Below are positions 1 to 13,000 of a stretch of 64,000 nt of DNA, piece by piece. Both the position numbers and the translations under genes were made by a program. Source of the DNA: Pelodera strongyloides (taxonomy: Eukaryota > Nematoda > Chromadorea > Rhabditida > Rhabditidae); assembly GCA_036852015.1 (NCBI GenBank), contig JAANDG010000083.1:186001-250000 (forward strand). Direction: 5' to 3'. The notes beneath the pieces were generated by a model that was not told the DNA's origin, did no database searches, and was given only the letters and a program-made list of their open reading frames with translations. Position 1 is the stretch's first letter. Each line of letters starts with the position of its first letter.

Positions 1-1
1 C

Positions 2-2315
<2,314 letters not shown>

Positions 2316-2483
2316 GAAATATAAGCTAAAGATATTAAAATAAGCTGTTTCAAATGTGAAACATCAATTTTCTGGAATCTCTTAATAAGTTTGTGTGCTC
2401 GTTTTTGGCCCCTTTTTTTGTGATTGCTGATGCTGTATTTTTATTGGTAGATGAAATCTTTGTACGGGTTGACTTTAGAGAAT

Positions 2484-2489
2484 AATAAA
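2484..2489 (+). terminator. Candidate poly(A) signal AATAAA
   Basis: A canonical AATAAA lies about 170 bases downstream of the TAG stop at 2315, in AT-rich sequence, and is a reasonable 3'-end signal for the first gene. Confidence 0.5.
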
Positions 2490-2635
2490 CATTGAATGGA
2501 GGAAATATTGTTGTTGTTGTGCATGACATTTTTTTTTAAATCGTGATTTATTTTCTTTCGTGAGCCTGACCCATAAAATCGCTTGACGAATTGGCTTGCC
2601 GCTTGTGCACTACAACGTGTCAACGAGAACCCTAG

Positions 2636-2740
2636 AATTGCGCGCCGCACCATTTCGGCACCGTTTCGGCGCGCATTTTGAGTACCATTTCGATGCGGGC
2701 GCGTTTTTGTACCAAAATGGGGCGGCGCGCAACTCACCGA
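2636..2740. repeat. GCGC-rich short element
   Basis: A CG-rich island with GCGCGCCGCACC at one side and GGCGGCGCGCAAC at the other, in otherwise AT-rich DNA. Similar GCGC-rich patches recur at about 5998-6160, 11103-11262, 31219-31431, 34285-34365, 34935-35030, 37255-37450, 38190-38350 and 40965-41070. Boundaries are approximate. Confidence 0.45.
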
Positions 2741-3232
2741 TTCTCAGTGTAGACGTGTAGGTTATTGAGTGAGAAGCAAATGTTTGTTTTGAATTTGACC
2801 GTTGCAGAATAATCATCTTGTACGACAAATTGCCAAATATGTTTTATTTGGGGAAAATATTTGGGGAAGAGGGTGGGGGAAAAATCAGAATTATTCGTTT
2901 ACGGTAATTGGTTTCTTAAGGTTACTGTAACGTGTAGCCATCTGTGTAGGAGCGTTGTCGTATTGGAGCTAGAGCCAGACGGGGAGAGGTCGAGTGAACG
3001 TCGAGAGTATCCATGCGTTGGATAAAGCGAGGAGCGCTCCTGTTGGGCATCTGAATTTGAAAGCTACAGTAGGAATATGAAACTTTGAGGGAGGGCACCC
3101 CGATATTAGAGGGTATAGCTCTGCGAGCGTACTTCGTTATGTGTTGAAGTTTTACAGTAAAGCTTTTGAAACTCTCCTATTTTTTCATGGTTCCTGATCC
3201 TCAAAGTTCACAAAATCCATCCTACGAGCGAG

Positions 3233-3364
3233 GAGGCCATATTCAACACTCGTTTCCCCACGGGGAATTCCCCGTCTTTTTCTGTGCGTATCTCACCTTA
3301 GAGTGCTATTTTCTGTCCCCAGGGAATATTTCCCCGAGGGAATAGGAGTGGTGAATATGGCCTC
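3233..3364. repeat. Inverted-repeat element, GAGGCCATATTCA ends (copy 1)
   Basis: It begins GAGGCCATATTCA and ends with the reverse complement of that end (one mismatch), GTGAATATGGCCTC. The interior contains CACGGGGAATTCCCCGTC, itself nearly palindromic. A second copy in the same orientation lies at 47106-47224. Confidence 0.75.
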
Positions 3365-3501
3365 AGCCTACGAGCGATGCAGGAAGGAACTTGTCTAAAC
3401 TACTCTTCAGGACACACATCCAGAAAGTAATTAAAAAGAACAAAAGTACCGTAATATTTTCGGATTTGGTTTACTATTCTTGAATTTTTGAACATGAAAA
3501 G

Positions 3502-5287
3502 TTAAGAAAAACTAACACTTCGTTTTGGTTGTTGTGGCGCCTCGTACTTGGGATCGATTTTGCTGAATTCCCGGAAAATGCTGTCCGAGACGGCGTCCAC
3601 ACTAAAGAAAGGAGGAAACAGTACTAGATTGAAAAATGTTATTTCCGTATTTTTCATTCCTTCGAGTCAAGTTTCCAGTCAAAGACACCTATCGTTGTTG
3701 TTATTGTGTACGGCGCTGAGTCAGTCCAATAGACCCAAAATAAGTGTTTCAGCGCTCAAATCATTTTTTTCCCCGAAACGGGTGATGTCATGATGATATT
3801 TTGTGCTGGTCAAATTTGAATTGAAAAACCTGCCAGACCTACCTATAATCCCTCGAACTGCGTCGAAGTAGTCCACTATCCATGGAACTCCCGAGATGAT
3901 GAAGCCGCCTCTCTTCTAAAAGGATGGAAATGGGAAGATATCACTTTCGTAAAGTAAAAACAGCAATGAATTGTGTGTTTTTTTTTCGAGTAAAATGAGA
4001 AGAGGTGAACATTATTCTCTTTCAAAGTGATTTATAGCTTTGATTTGTATTTTATGCTTTCACTAGTACCAACCTGTCGCGGCGCTGTCAGTGCTCCCAA
4101 CAGTTGGGGCGTCGACTCCGCCGGGAGAATCCGTGGAAAGGGTGCTCTCCACACTGCTCACGCCACCCGGGAGCAACTTTCGTTGCAGAAGCAGGGATCT
4201 AATATATAATATATAATATCAGACTGATCAATAGATTGTTGGAAATTGCATCATCGCATAACCCCAAAAAATATAATACGCCAGTTTTATCAACCACATC
4301 TAAAAAATTGTGTAGATGCAAAGCAATGCAACATTTCAGACAACGAAGAGAAGGTGTACTTTGAATTTTATTGTGTATACTCTTTTTTTGTGTACATGTA
4401 TATTTTTATTATAATTAGCTATACGTATTGCAACTGACTTGTACTTATTCCTCCGTTCCAGTGCGCTTTCCGTACCATCTGGTGGTAAGTCTCGCGAAGC
4501 AACGGCGATTGCCTCTGAAAATAAAACCGATACAAGACAAACGTGTTTGTCAATAGTTTGTGTAAGCACTACTGTTGAGTAATCGATGAGTAATGAAAAA
4601 CAGCTAGTCTCAAGTAAGAGTCTAACGTAATTAGCTTTTTCAAGTAACAACTTATGGAAAACGCAAGACGGTTTGCGAATGCACACTTGATGTGACGTAT
4701 CGTCATAGAGACTCTACTGTCGTCCTCATCAAGTATAAAATAAGATGACTCGTAAATATGCAGCTCACCGGTGTTACTTTCAAACGACGTCGACGCTGAC
4801 GATGGGTCTTCAATGCCGAGTTGTCGAAGTTGCTCCAGATGATCCCGTGCGGCCCACAATGATTGACACTGACGGGAGATTGGGGACTAAACGTGTGCGA
4901 AGCCTCATTTAAAGCGAGTGAAACGTGGTTTGTGAAATTAGTGCTGAACAACTGTTTCCATATCGCATATAAAATTTAATAATTTAATCGACAACTGCAC
5001 GTATGTGCTGTACCAATGGTACCAACCTGTGGATGAAGCGCCGGGTTCGACAATTCCTTCCTCTCCATCTCTACACGGGTGTCCCTCGGATGCGGAGGTA
5101 GATACCCTGACGTATCTGCCTGTTGGGGTAGGTACCCTGGCCGATCAGCCTGCTGGAGTGGGTACCCTGTCCTATCTCCCCGCTCATTCTCGCTCCAGCT
5201 TCTTTTCTCAACCCATGAGTTACGCTCTTGGCGCCCATCGAAGGAAACAGCCTGTAATTTGAGGATAGAGAGAGAAAGAGGAAGAGA

Positions 5288-5324
<37 letters not shown>

Positions 5325-5913
5325 AGGAAGAGAAAGTAATGAAATTAAAAGAACAATTGGCCAGCAGTTGTTAGTTCTACAGTATAACTGTGCTTTAACC
5401 TCGGGTAAGGTTTAGGTAAGAATATAATAATTCTCCTTAACCTTTACCTGTCTCTGAAAGGTTCTCGATGAAGAGCCGTGCATAGGCTGTACCGTTCCAG
5501 GGACACATATTCGGGGAACAAACTCGGGTGGATACAAAGCATACTGAAAAGATTATTGTTGCCTGATGCCCTCTACCAATTTTATCTTTAACTCGTCGCC
5601 TAATGCTCAGGACCTCGGCGGAACAAGTCATCGGCTTTGAAAACCCTGTATTGAAACACCGTTGAATAAAGGAGCACGTTCTTGTACCGTAAAAAAACAT
5701 TTTCACTAACACATCAGAGAGAAACTTGACACACTCGGTTTTGGTCGCACAAGGCTACAACTAGGTTTATTTGTAATGAAAATGACATAGGACAAATTAC
5801 TGAAGCGTTACCGACTACTAAAGTTTTTCTAAAGGTAAGCTAAACTATAAAACGTTACCTTATCCTCAGCACATGGTTGCACGGTAGCTGAGTAGAACCC
5901 ATTGACGTCGAAG
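3502..5913 (-). CDS. Unrecognised Ser/Arg-rich protein, C-terminal part
   Basis: Eight minus-strand exons fit one frame without a phase conflict: 5859-5913, 5448-5543, 5027-5251, 4769-4868, 4445-4514, 4074-4198, 3843-3915 and 3502-3601, with stop TAA at 3502-3504. Most acceptors are strong (ttccag, ttttcag, attacag). The encoded region of about 281 residues is polar, rich in Ser, Arg, Pro and Gln, with no membrane segment or recognised domain. The largest exon encodes three GYxP-type repeats (GYPLQQAD, GYLPQQAD, GYLPPH). The end reads IFREFSKIDPKYEAPQQ and then a basic Ser-rich tail. It looks like a disordered region or cytoplasmic tail, but that is inference. The first exon listed needs a preceding exon ending in phase 2, so the 5' part is missing. 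It is convergent with the first gene. Confidence 0.62.
5267..5336 (+). repeat. GA microsatellite
   Basis: A run of GA and GAA units, immediately upstream on the minus strand of exon 5027-5251, within an intron of the Ser/Arg-rich gene. Confidence 0.9.
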
Positions 5914-6382
5914 CTGGAATGAAACCAAGTAATTTAGATCCGATTTTTTTCTTGGACCGCTAGTGCACCATATTTCGAACAACATTTATTTCGTCATATT
6001 CTTGCACGCACACACGTGGCGCAAATCTCGCGCACATCTCGCGCGCTCCCAAACTTCTCAAAAGTGTGTCATAGGTGCGCCTATTTTGTGCCGCGCTCTT
6101 TCTTACCGCCGTCGGTGCGCGGCGCAATCGTTGCATCAGTGAAACAGCGCGTACCTGACTTCTGGATTCCATGACTTTGAATTAATATGACCGCGGTCGT
6201 AGATCACCTTTCGCTCTTGTGGTAGCGGAGAGGAATTCTAAAAATTATTTTTTATAAACTATTTATTTTATTTTATTTGTTCCAGGTTTACGTAGAGGCT
6301 TCATTTGAGGTTGCGGGTTGCTTCATTCATAGGGATGTAGGGGAAGGGGACGTCATATCCGTATCTTATAAGATGACGGCAT

Positions 6383-6530
6383 CTCTCGCTCTTTCTTTCT
6401 CTCTCTCTCTCTCTATTCTCTCGCTCCCTCTCCCTCTCTCTCTCTCTTTCTCTCTCTCCCTCTCTACTCTCTCTCTCTCTTTCTCTCTCGCTCTCTCTCT
6501 TTCTCTCTCGCTCTCTATTCTCTTGTTTTC
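6383..6530 (+). repeat. CT microsatellite
   Basis: A long CT/CTCC tract. The ORFs read through it on both strands are low-complexity artefacts. Confidence 0.9.
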
Positions 6531-6716
6531 TTCTTCCCTTCCCTTTTCTATTCTAATTCTCTTTCTCTTTTCTTGTAGAAATTTTCGGCTTGTAGGAAGT
6601 AAACGTTTGCTAGTGGATAAGTGAGAAGGGTTGTACAAAAAAAATATACAAAAAAACCGAAGAAAACTGGTAACATAAGTGAAAAAGTGGCAAACATGTC
6701 TAAAATCACAGGTTAC

Positions 6717-7449
6717 CTCTCTTTCACAGAAGCGGCGGCGTTTTCGCTGTAGCTATTAATTTACTAACATTTATTAGTTATTGAGTGATTACTAATATTA
6801 ATTGTTTGATAGGTCATTGGGACGAGTTCAACTTGGTAATTGCGATAAACATATTTAATCAATTAGTATAATTATCTACGATGGTGAGCATTTCCAAAAC
6901 ATGCACACACATGCTAAAATCAACACGGCAACGCAAAACATATAATAATTTTAAAGGGAACATATCCTCAGTACGACAGTTTATTAGAACCAGGTAGGTA
7001 AAAGGTACGGCGTTTCAACATCTTGTACCAACACCCTCATTGTTAGTACAAAAAATAATAACTCAGAAAAGAAATTAGAGAATGTATAGAGTTAGTAAGT
7101 AAGTAGAATTACTATAGCATTCCATCATTCACGTTATATCCACGCTCTTACCTTTTTCTCCATTGCTGTGTGATAATGCTGCAATTTTATTATGATTTTT
7201 TTTGTGATTTTTTTGTTTGAAAATATTAATCCGTATATTTCATCTTTGTTAGATATGTAAAATATATATTTTTGGTGGTTTCAGCGTCAGTGTATTTCTA
7301 ATTATAGCAATAAAATTAGTCATATCGGAAATAATTGACATTAGGAATAAGTAACATTATAACAAACATACTTGCTTCACTGGAAGGTGTTGTGTATCGC
7401 GAAGAGCATTAGATCGACATAAAGAGCTGAGACGACGGTCTGATGGCTG
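6717..7449 (-). CDS. Possible upstream exons of the Ser/Arg-rich gene
   Basis: Three short minus-strand segments have good splice signals: 7372-7449 (acceptor tttcag, donor GTATGT), 7152-7178 (27 bases, attgcag and GTAAGA) and 6717-6746 (30 bases, ctacag and GTAACC). In phase 0 they read as a basic peptide including RKRRRFCERE, but this frame hits a stop in exon 5859-5913. In phase 2 they join that exon smoothly, but then the weaker donor after 7381 (GTGAAG) must be used. The frame, and membership of the same gene, are therefore unresolved. Confidence 0.3.
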
Positions 7450-7490
7450 CTGAAATAAATTATTAACAATTTTGAACTCTGAATACTATG

Positions 7491-7680
7491 TTAGAGCGAA
7501 ATACCGGCCGGTTTTTGAAACGCATCGAGACATCAGCATTGTTATGCAGCATATGCAAATGAAGGTAAATTTGAATAAAAAATCGCGCTGAATTCGAGCA
7601 AATTGCTTAAATTAGCATAAATACGTAAGAATTCAATTGTCCGCGATGCGTTTCAAAAATCGACCCGAATTTCGCTGTAA
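7491..7680. repeat. TTAA-type inverted-repeat element, family A
   Basis: Termini are TTAGAGCGAAATACCGGCCG and the inverted, diverged AATTTCGCTGTAA. It shares the family interior (TTTTTGAAACGCATCG, GCATATGCAAATG). It has no coding capacity and is an older, mutated copy. Confidence 0.8.
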
Positions 7681-7757
7681 CTACGGATACTCGATTGCGG
7701 CTGCTACTCCTTACGCCGCTGAGGCCGCTCTCTTTGCTGAACAGTTCCGCACTGATT

Positions 7758-7938
7758 TTAAAGCGGTATGACAACCGGTTTTTAGAAAGCATGCTGGACG
7801 TTGAATTCCTATGTCGTGTATGCAAATAACTCAGCGATACTGCGCCTTTTTCATTGAATTTTTTTGTTATTTGCATGCAACATATGGGAATGCAGCGTCC
7901 GACATGCGCTGCAAAAAACGTCTGTTATACAGCTTTAA
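7758..7938. repeat. TTAA-type inverted-repeat element, family B
   Basis: It starts TTAAAGCGGTATGACAACCG and ends TATACAGCTTTAA. The outermost bases match family A, but the interior differs (CTGGACGTTGAATTCC). Confidence 0.75.
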
Positions 7939-8398
7939 TGTTTTGCGAATTTGGGAAAGATCCAAGTGCAGCGTGTATGTGCAAATGTTTCAGATACATT
8001 TCCGCTGACGCCACTCGCTTATCTTTCACCTTTTCCGTATTTTCGCAGTTTGCATGAGCGAGTTTTCTCTTTTCACCCAAGTAAATTACGAAAAACGTTC
8101 TCGCCGTTGACCCAACCCAGTGTATACGTAAGCAGAGCTTAACAACGCCCAATTTCGTGACAATTCTTGTTTGTTTGTAATTCCAATAGACTTTATAACG
8201 CGTGCAGACCGGATAACAGAATTGATCAGCTACTTATCTTTAGGTATTTAGTTCCACTAAACTAAACACGTAATCAATGTGAATCACTGAAAATCACATT
8301 TCGGTGAACATGGGGAGCACTAGTAAGATGCATTTCTTCTTTATATTTTTTGGGATTTTTGCAAAACAGGCGGTAAGGAAAGTACATAGAGACACAAA

Positions 8399-8537
8399 AA
8401 CGCACACATTCATGCACGCACGAACACACGCACACACATACACACACGCACACACGCACTCACGAATGAACGCACTCACGCACACACGCACGCACGCGCT
8501 CACGCACACACATACACACGCACACACTCACGCACGC
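8399..8537 (+). repeat. CA/CACG microsatellite
   Basis: Imperfect ACACGC/CACA repeats. The Cys/Val-rich minus-strand ORFs over it are artefacts. Confidence 0.93.
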
Positions 8538-8979
8538 CCTCTACACTCTACAGTTATTATTATGCCCAAGCTGTGGCATAGCTTGTGATCAGGCTTGTGC
8601 ACAAGCACGTGAAGCACGTAAGATACTTTACTGGAGAAATTAATTGGAATATGTATATACTAGACTTACTACAAACTACAACCATCAAAAGCACAATAAA
8701 CCCTTAAAAATCAATTAAATGACACTGTCTGCTCATTGGTGCCTCCACTGTCTCTTATCACAATAACTAAATCTTTATCTATTAAGGGAGGTGACGCAAT
8801 TTTCTGGTGAATGTACTCCTGTGGCAGGCTTATTTAATTTCATTTTGGAAATATAACTGCTGATTAGAAGGAGATTTGGATCAATACAAGGTCTATTGCG
8901 TCCCAATCATGGTCGTATTTTGTACAGTTGAACTGTGAAGAGGTACGGCAGTGGATTGTGATACGGACGCTGGACGCCG

Positions 8980-9050
8980 GCTTAAGCTTAGTCTTAGGCT
9001 TGGGCTTAGGCTTAGGCTTAGGCTTGGGCTTAGGCTTAGGCTTAGGCTTG
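8980..9050 (+). repeat. Interstitial TTAGGC telomere-type repeats
   Basis: About ten units of TTAGGC, with TTGGGC variants. TTAGGC is the nematode telomeric unit, so this supports the host assignment. Smaller degenerate stretches occur at 1830-1875 (GCCTAA orientation), 43640-43690 and 44036-44056. Confidence 0.9.
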
Positions 9051-9469
9051 TATTGCGCACTTCTGTGTTTCTGTACATTCCCGCTCCTAATGGAGCATTT
9101 ATTCTAAACACGTTTCACAGACCATATCATATGTCATATCGCTCTAACAGTGATTGTTCAGCACGTTGAGGCCTCAGTGCCCCGTAATTAGCACAGATTG
9201 CCTTGCAAACTATGTAAAAAAGAAAGCGAAATGTCTTCAATGGAGCGGCGCCAATTTCAGAAAACTGCTATCTTAAAAAGCGTGTGATGAAACCATGATT
9301 CCGCCTTGTGTATTAAAATGGACACGTCATATGTGACTACAAAAAAAAACTAATTATTCTTGTACCTTATGGTTATCTCACAAATTTAGAATCGCGTTAT
9401 GCTTTGTTGTAGTCATCGATTTAAATAGAGTTCATAGCTCGAAAAAGTATGCTGAGCTTTTAGTACAAT

Positions 9470-9638
9470 TTAAACTGTATAACAGCCGGTTTTTGAAAAG
9501 TAGGCTGGACACTGCTTTGCCATTTAGTGTATGCAAATCTCGGCGCGATACGACCCATTTTTTAGTTCATTTGCGTACAACATCTGGGACTGCAGTTGTC
9601 CAACATAGGATTCAAAACCAGCTATTATACCGCTTTAA
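9470..9638. repeat. TTAA-type inverted-repeat element, family B
   Basis: It begins TTTAAACTGTATAACAGCCG and ends TTATACCGCTTTAA. The ORF over it is a by-product of the element. Confidence 0.72.
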
Positions 9639-9869
9639 TAGTCCTCCCGAAGAGTCTCCTCATAGTATAGGGATACAGGAAGACCACCCAGTGTGTCAAA
9701 CCAATAAACTCTATTTGTTGAAACTCCTGCAGTACCCTGAAGGAAATATATTCCTGTTTACGCATCACTATTTGTGTGTCCTTACTTATGGTTCAACTTC
9801 ATGCCTTGACTCGCAACATACTACCGTAACATGGGAAGCCTTTGCTTAAAGGCTAGGTTTCCTCAGTAG

Positions 9870-9990
9870 TCAAAACCATTTGGCGACCAGTTCTAGAAAA
9901 CCATCGACCAATGGTCCGTGACCGGTCGCCTAATATTTTTTCGACGGAAACCATTTGGTGACCGAATACCGACCGTTTTTTCCTCCTGCT
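9870..9990. repeat. Repeat with AAACCATTTGGTGACC motifs (family F)
   Basis: It contains AAACCATTTGGCGACC and a second AAACCATTTGGTGACCG. Related stretches lie at 30717-30870, 35585-35630 and 40655-40780. Ends are not sharply defined. Confidence 0.5.
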
Positions 9991-10050
9991 TTTCTGTAAA
10001 CTACGTCTCGTGACTGATCGATTACGAAAAGAAAAGCCAAACGTCTTCAC

Positions 10051-13000
10051 CCTTCAATTGCTTTTAGGCCATAAAAACTATGTTTAACGGTTTAACAGAA
10101 TGTTTGGCGTGGGAACTTTGGCCACTATATAAGGAAACAATGGAGTCGCTTTATACCCCCTTTTTATACAATACATGCACTTTCCATAGTATATTGACTA
10201 TAAAAAAATCATATGACAATTGTTTGTATGCCGATTTAAGCACTGCGACAATATTTCTCTTCAGAAAAACTCTGAACTGTATTGTTGGTATGTGACAGCA
10301 GTTATCGTATTGTAGTGCTTTCTACTATTACTATACTATATTATATTACAGACCCTGAACCTTCCTTGCAAGCTTGATAATTGCACTCATAAAGTGAAAT
10401 TATGAAATCACGGTTATTATTTGTGCTGCACAACTTCTGGCTTCTGGTGTTTAGCAAGTAAATCGTTTTATGTAATAGCAACCCTACAACGACAACAGAA
10501 ATACACTAGACTAGAGAGTATACGTAGTTGGGGTAATACTAACTTCTGATCGTTTTGTTGAGCTACGAGCTACGAGCTACGACAATAAGAAACATACAGA
10601 CCAAAATGTCCAAGGAACTATGCTTCAAAATCTAAACCGCAAGTTTCGCTATGCTCTGCAAACTTTCATATGTAAATTAACCATATACCATATACAAATG
10701 TTCAGAATGTGGTGGTTGTAATAGGGAAGATCTGTCAAGGACCAAAAAACCAAGGATGTCAATTGATGTCAAGGATGTCAAGCATAACATCAAACCAATC
10801 ATATATGTTGTTAAGGTGGGGAGGTTCCTATGCGTCCGGATGGGAATACCAATACCGAAGGGCTGAAGGGCTGAAGCCTAGCCCAGCAATCACTCCAACC
10901 CAGTATGACTGGTGAGGTCTCGTAGGCTCGGCGTTTTAATAGGGTGAAACGGCCAGAGTTATCATCCCGGAATGGCGCTATTTGAAGACTGACAGTAGAT
11001 AAGATAACAGAAACAGTGTATATAAACAGCGAGTCAAGCCTTTGAAGTGCCCAGCTCCGCTCTGGGGATATTCCCGAGTTTCACTGCATCATTTTACGTA
11101 ACACGCGAAACTTGGCGTACAGCCACCGCACAAAATGATTTTCCGCCGTCGCGGTGAGTCTGGGACGCGTGACGTATGAAATATAGTTGGCGAACATGTG
11201 GCGCACTTCTCGCGCACGGACTCTCTTTTTGTGCGGCAACTACGCGAAGTTCCATCCGTGTAGGAACCAGTCATCATGTAAAAAATTTACCACTTATCGC
11301 ATGTTTTGCTTTGTCACCACTTTTTATTAGCTTATCAGTGTCATAGGGAATTTTGGAAAGTCTGATTTGTGATTGCCTATAATATGGGACAACTTGGAAT
11401 TCCCCGAATTTTTGTGTAGTTGTAAATTTTTATGGACCAAGGTCAAATAAGAGTTAGGAGAACTAAACACTAAACTAAACAAAATCTTCAGAATATTTTC
11501 AATTTCGTCAACATTTTAGAGTAGATCCGCATACCAATGAGACAGACCTGATAATTTAATCAATTCTCCCTTACAACTAAATAATCAGTTGGACTATAAG
11601 CCATGTCAAAAGTTAATAAAATTGATATCGGTGCAATTTATAATCCATATAAGTACCGTAGTTCTTTACAACGCGCGGGAACTTAAAAATGCAAATTTTC
11701 GGCAAATTGCGTTTTGCTCGCATCTTTTTGCCTGTTCTGTTTGTTTTCCTGTTGTTGTTTTCTTTTATGACTTGTTATTTTGGTATATAGTTTCACTTAC
11801 TAGTTGGTCTTCATGCTTCACCCTTTCAAAATATATTATTACTTCCTGTATAGGGTGTCGATAGAAATCCTATCCGTCGCTTTTTATTTGCCGGATAAAA
11901 AATATTTCCGTTCCTATTCTATTCACACATGCTTTCATTTCATGATGCCCTTCCTCCTTTGTAAGTGGAAGTATTTTGTTCCTGTTTAGAATAACTGGTC
12001 TCTAGGAAATATTAATAACACGAGATCGATAGCGGTACCAGTCGGCACTGCACCACAGCACCACACACTGTCCCATTAGCATGCTGGCGGACAAATATTG
12101 CCAAGCCTAGTACCAGCTTTGGGGAAAAGGTTAACATTGTGCATTCCCTTGGTCTTTTATTAACCAGTCTAGTCCAAATGGGATCATTCAAACCTGGGTG
12201 CCTGATCTTCTAACGCTGACAATAAGTGCTAGCTGCTAGCTTATTAGCAGTTGCGTAAGTTGCCCCATGTTTTGAAGGTATTTACTATCCGTTTACTATG
12301 CTGGCAGGAAGATATTATATTTTGACACATAATGACTGTGTTATTGCTTTTCATCCATATCCAAACATTTTTTTTTATGTTTTATTCGATTTGCGGCAGC
12401 CCACGAGATCGAGACATCGAGATCTCTAGGAGACCCGAACGCATTTCGACGTAGCACGTAACCATGTGAAAAAGTGAAAATAGTGAATATCCCTTTTTCG
12501 ATATTTTTATATTCCTCCTTTCTTCCTTTCTCCTTTCTTGTCAATTCACTTCACCTCCCACGGCATATTACTGTTGCTTGTCTGTATAGCGCAATTTGCT
12601 AAATGTTCTTTTTTGCATTAGTAATCCAGACCATTGTCTCTTCTTGTAAGTTATTATATAAATGATGTTTGGTTTAGTCTGGGTCAGTCACATCCAATAG
12701 ATTTTCTATCTGTGTGGGCCTTTTCTAGTATTGCTACAGTATTGTCAGATATGGATATAGCTAAAAAAAGTCACGTAGTAACTAGTAACTTAATTTCTTA
12801 GAAGATTGAATTATTGAATTTGAAAGGAATTGAGTCAATTGAGTGTAATTAGCTTTCTCACGTCACTTTGGTGCACATTCATATAGTCCCATGATTCGTC
12901 ATTTAGTCACTTTGTACTTTCTCATTAGGTTAAAATTTGTAGGAGAGCGTGATTTGGTACTGGCACTTGGATACACTAATAAAGCGTGCAACGTGCATTT

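Noticed and set aside
6277..6638. Leu/Ser-rich and Arg/Glu-rich ORFs
   Set aside because: They result from reading a CT/GA microsatellite in all frames. The plus-strand acceptor ttccag at 6285 is noted, but no partner exons fit.
9493..9849. 118-residue plus-strand ORF
   Set aside because: Its first half lies inside a family B element and the rest has no codon or domain signal.
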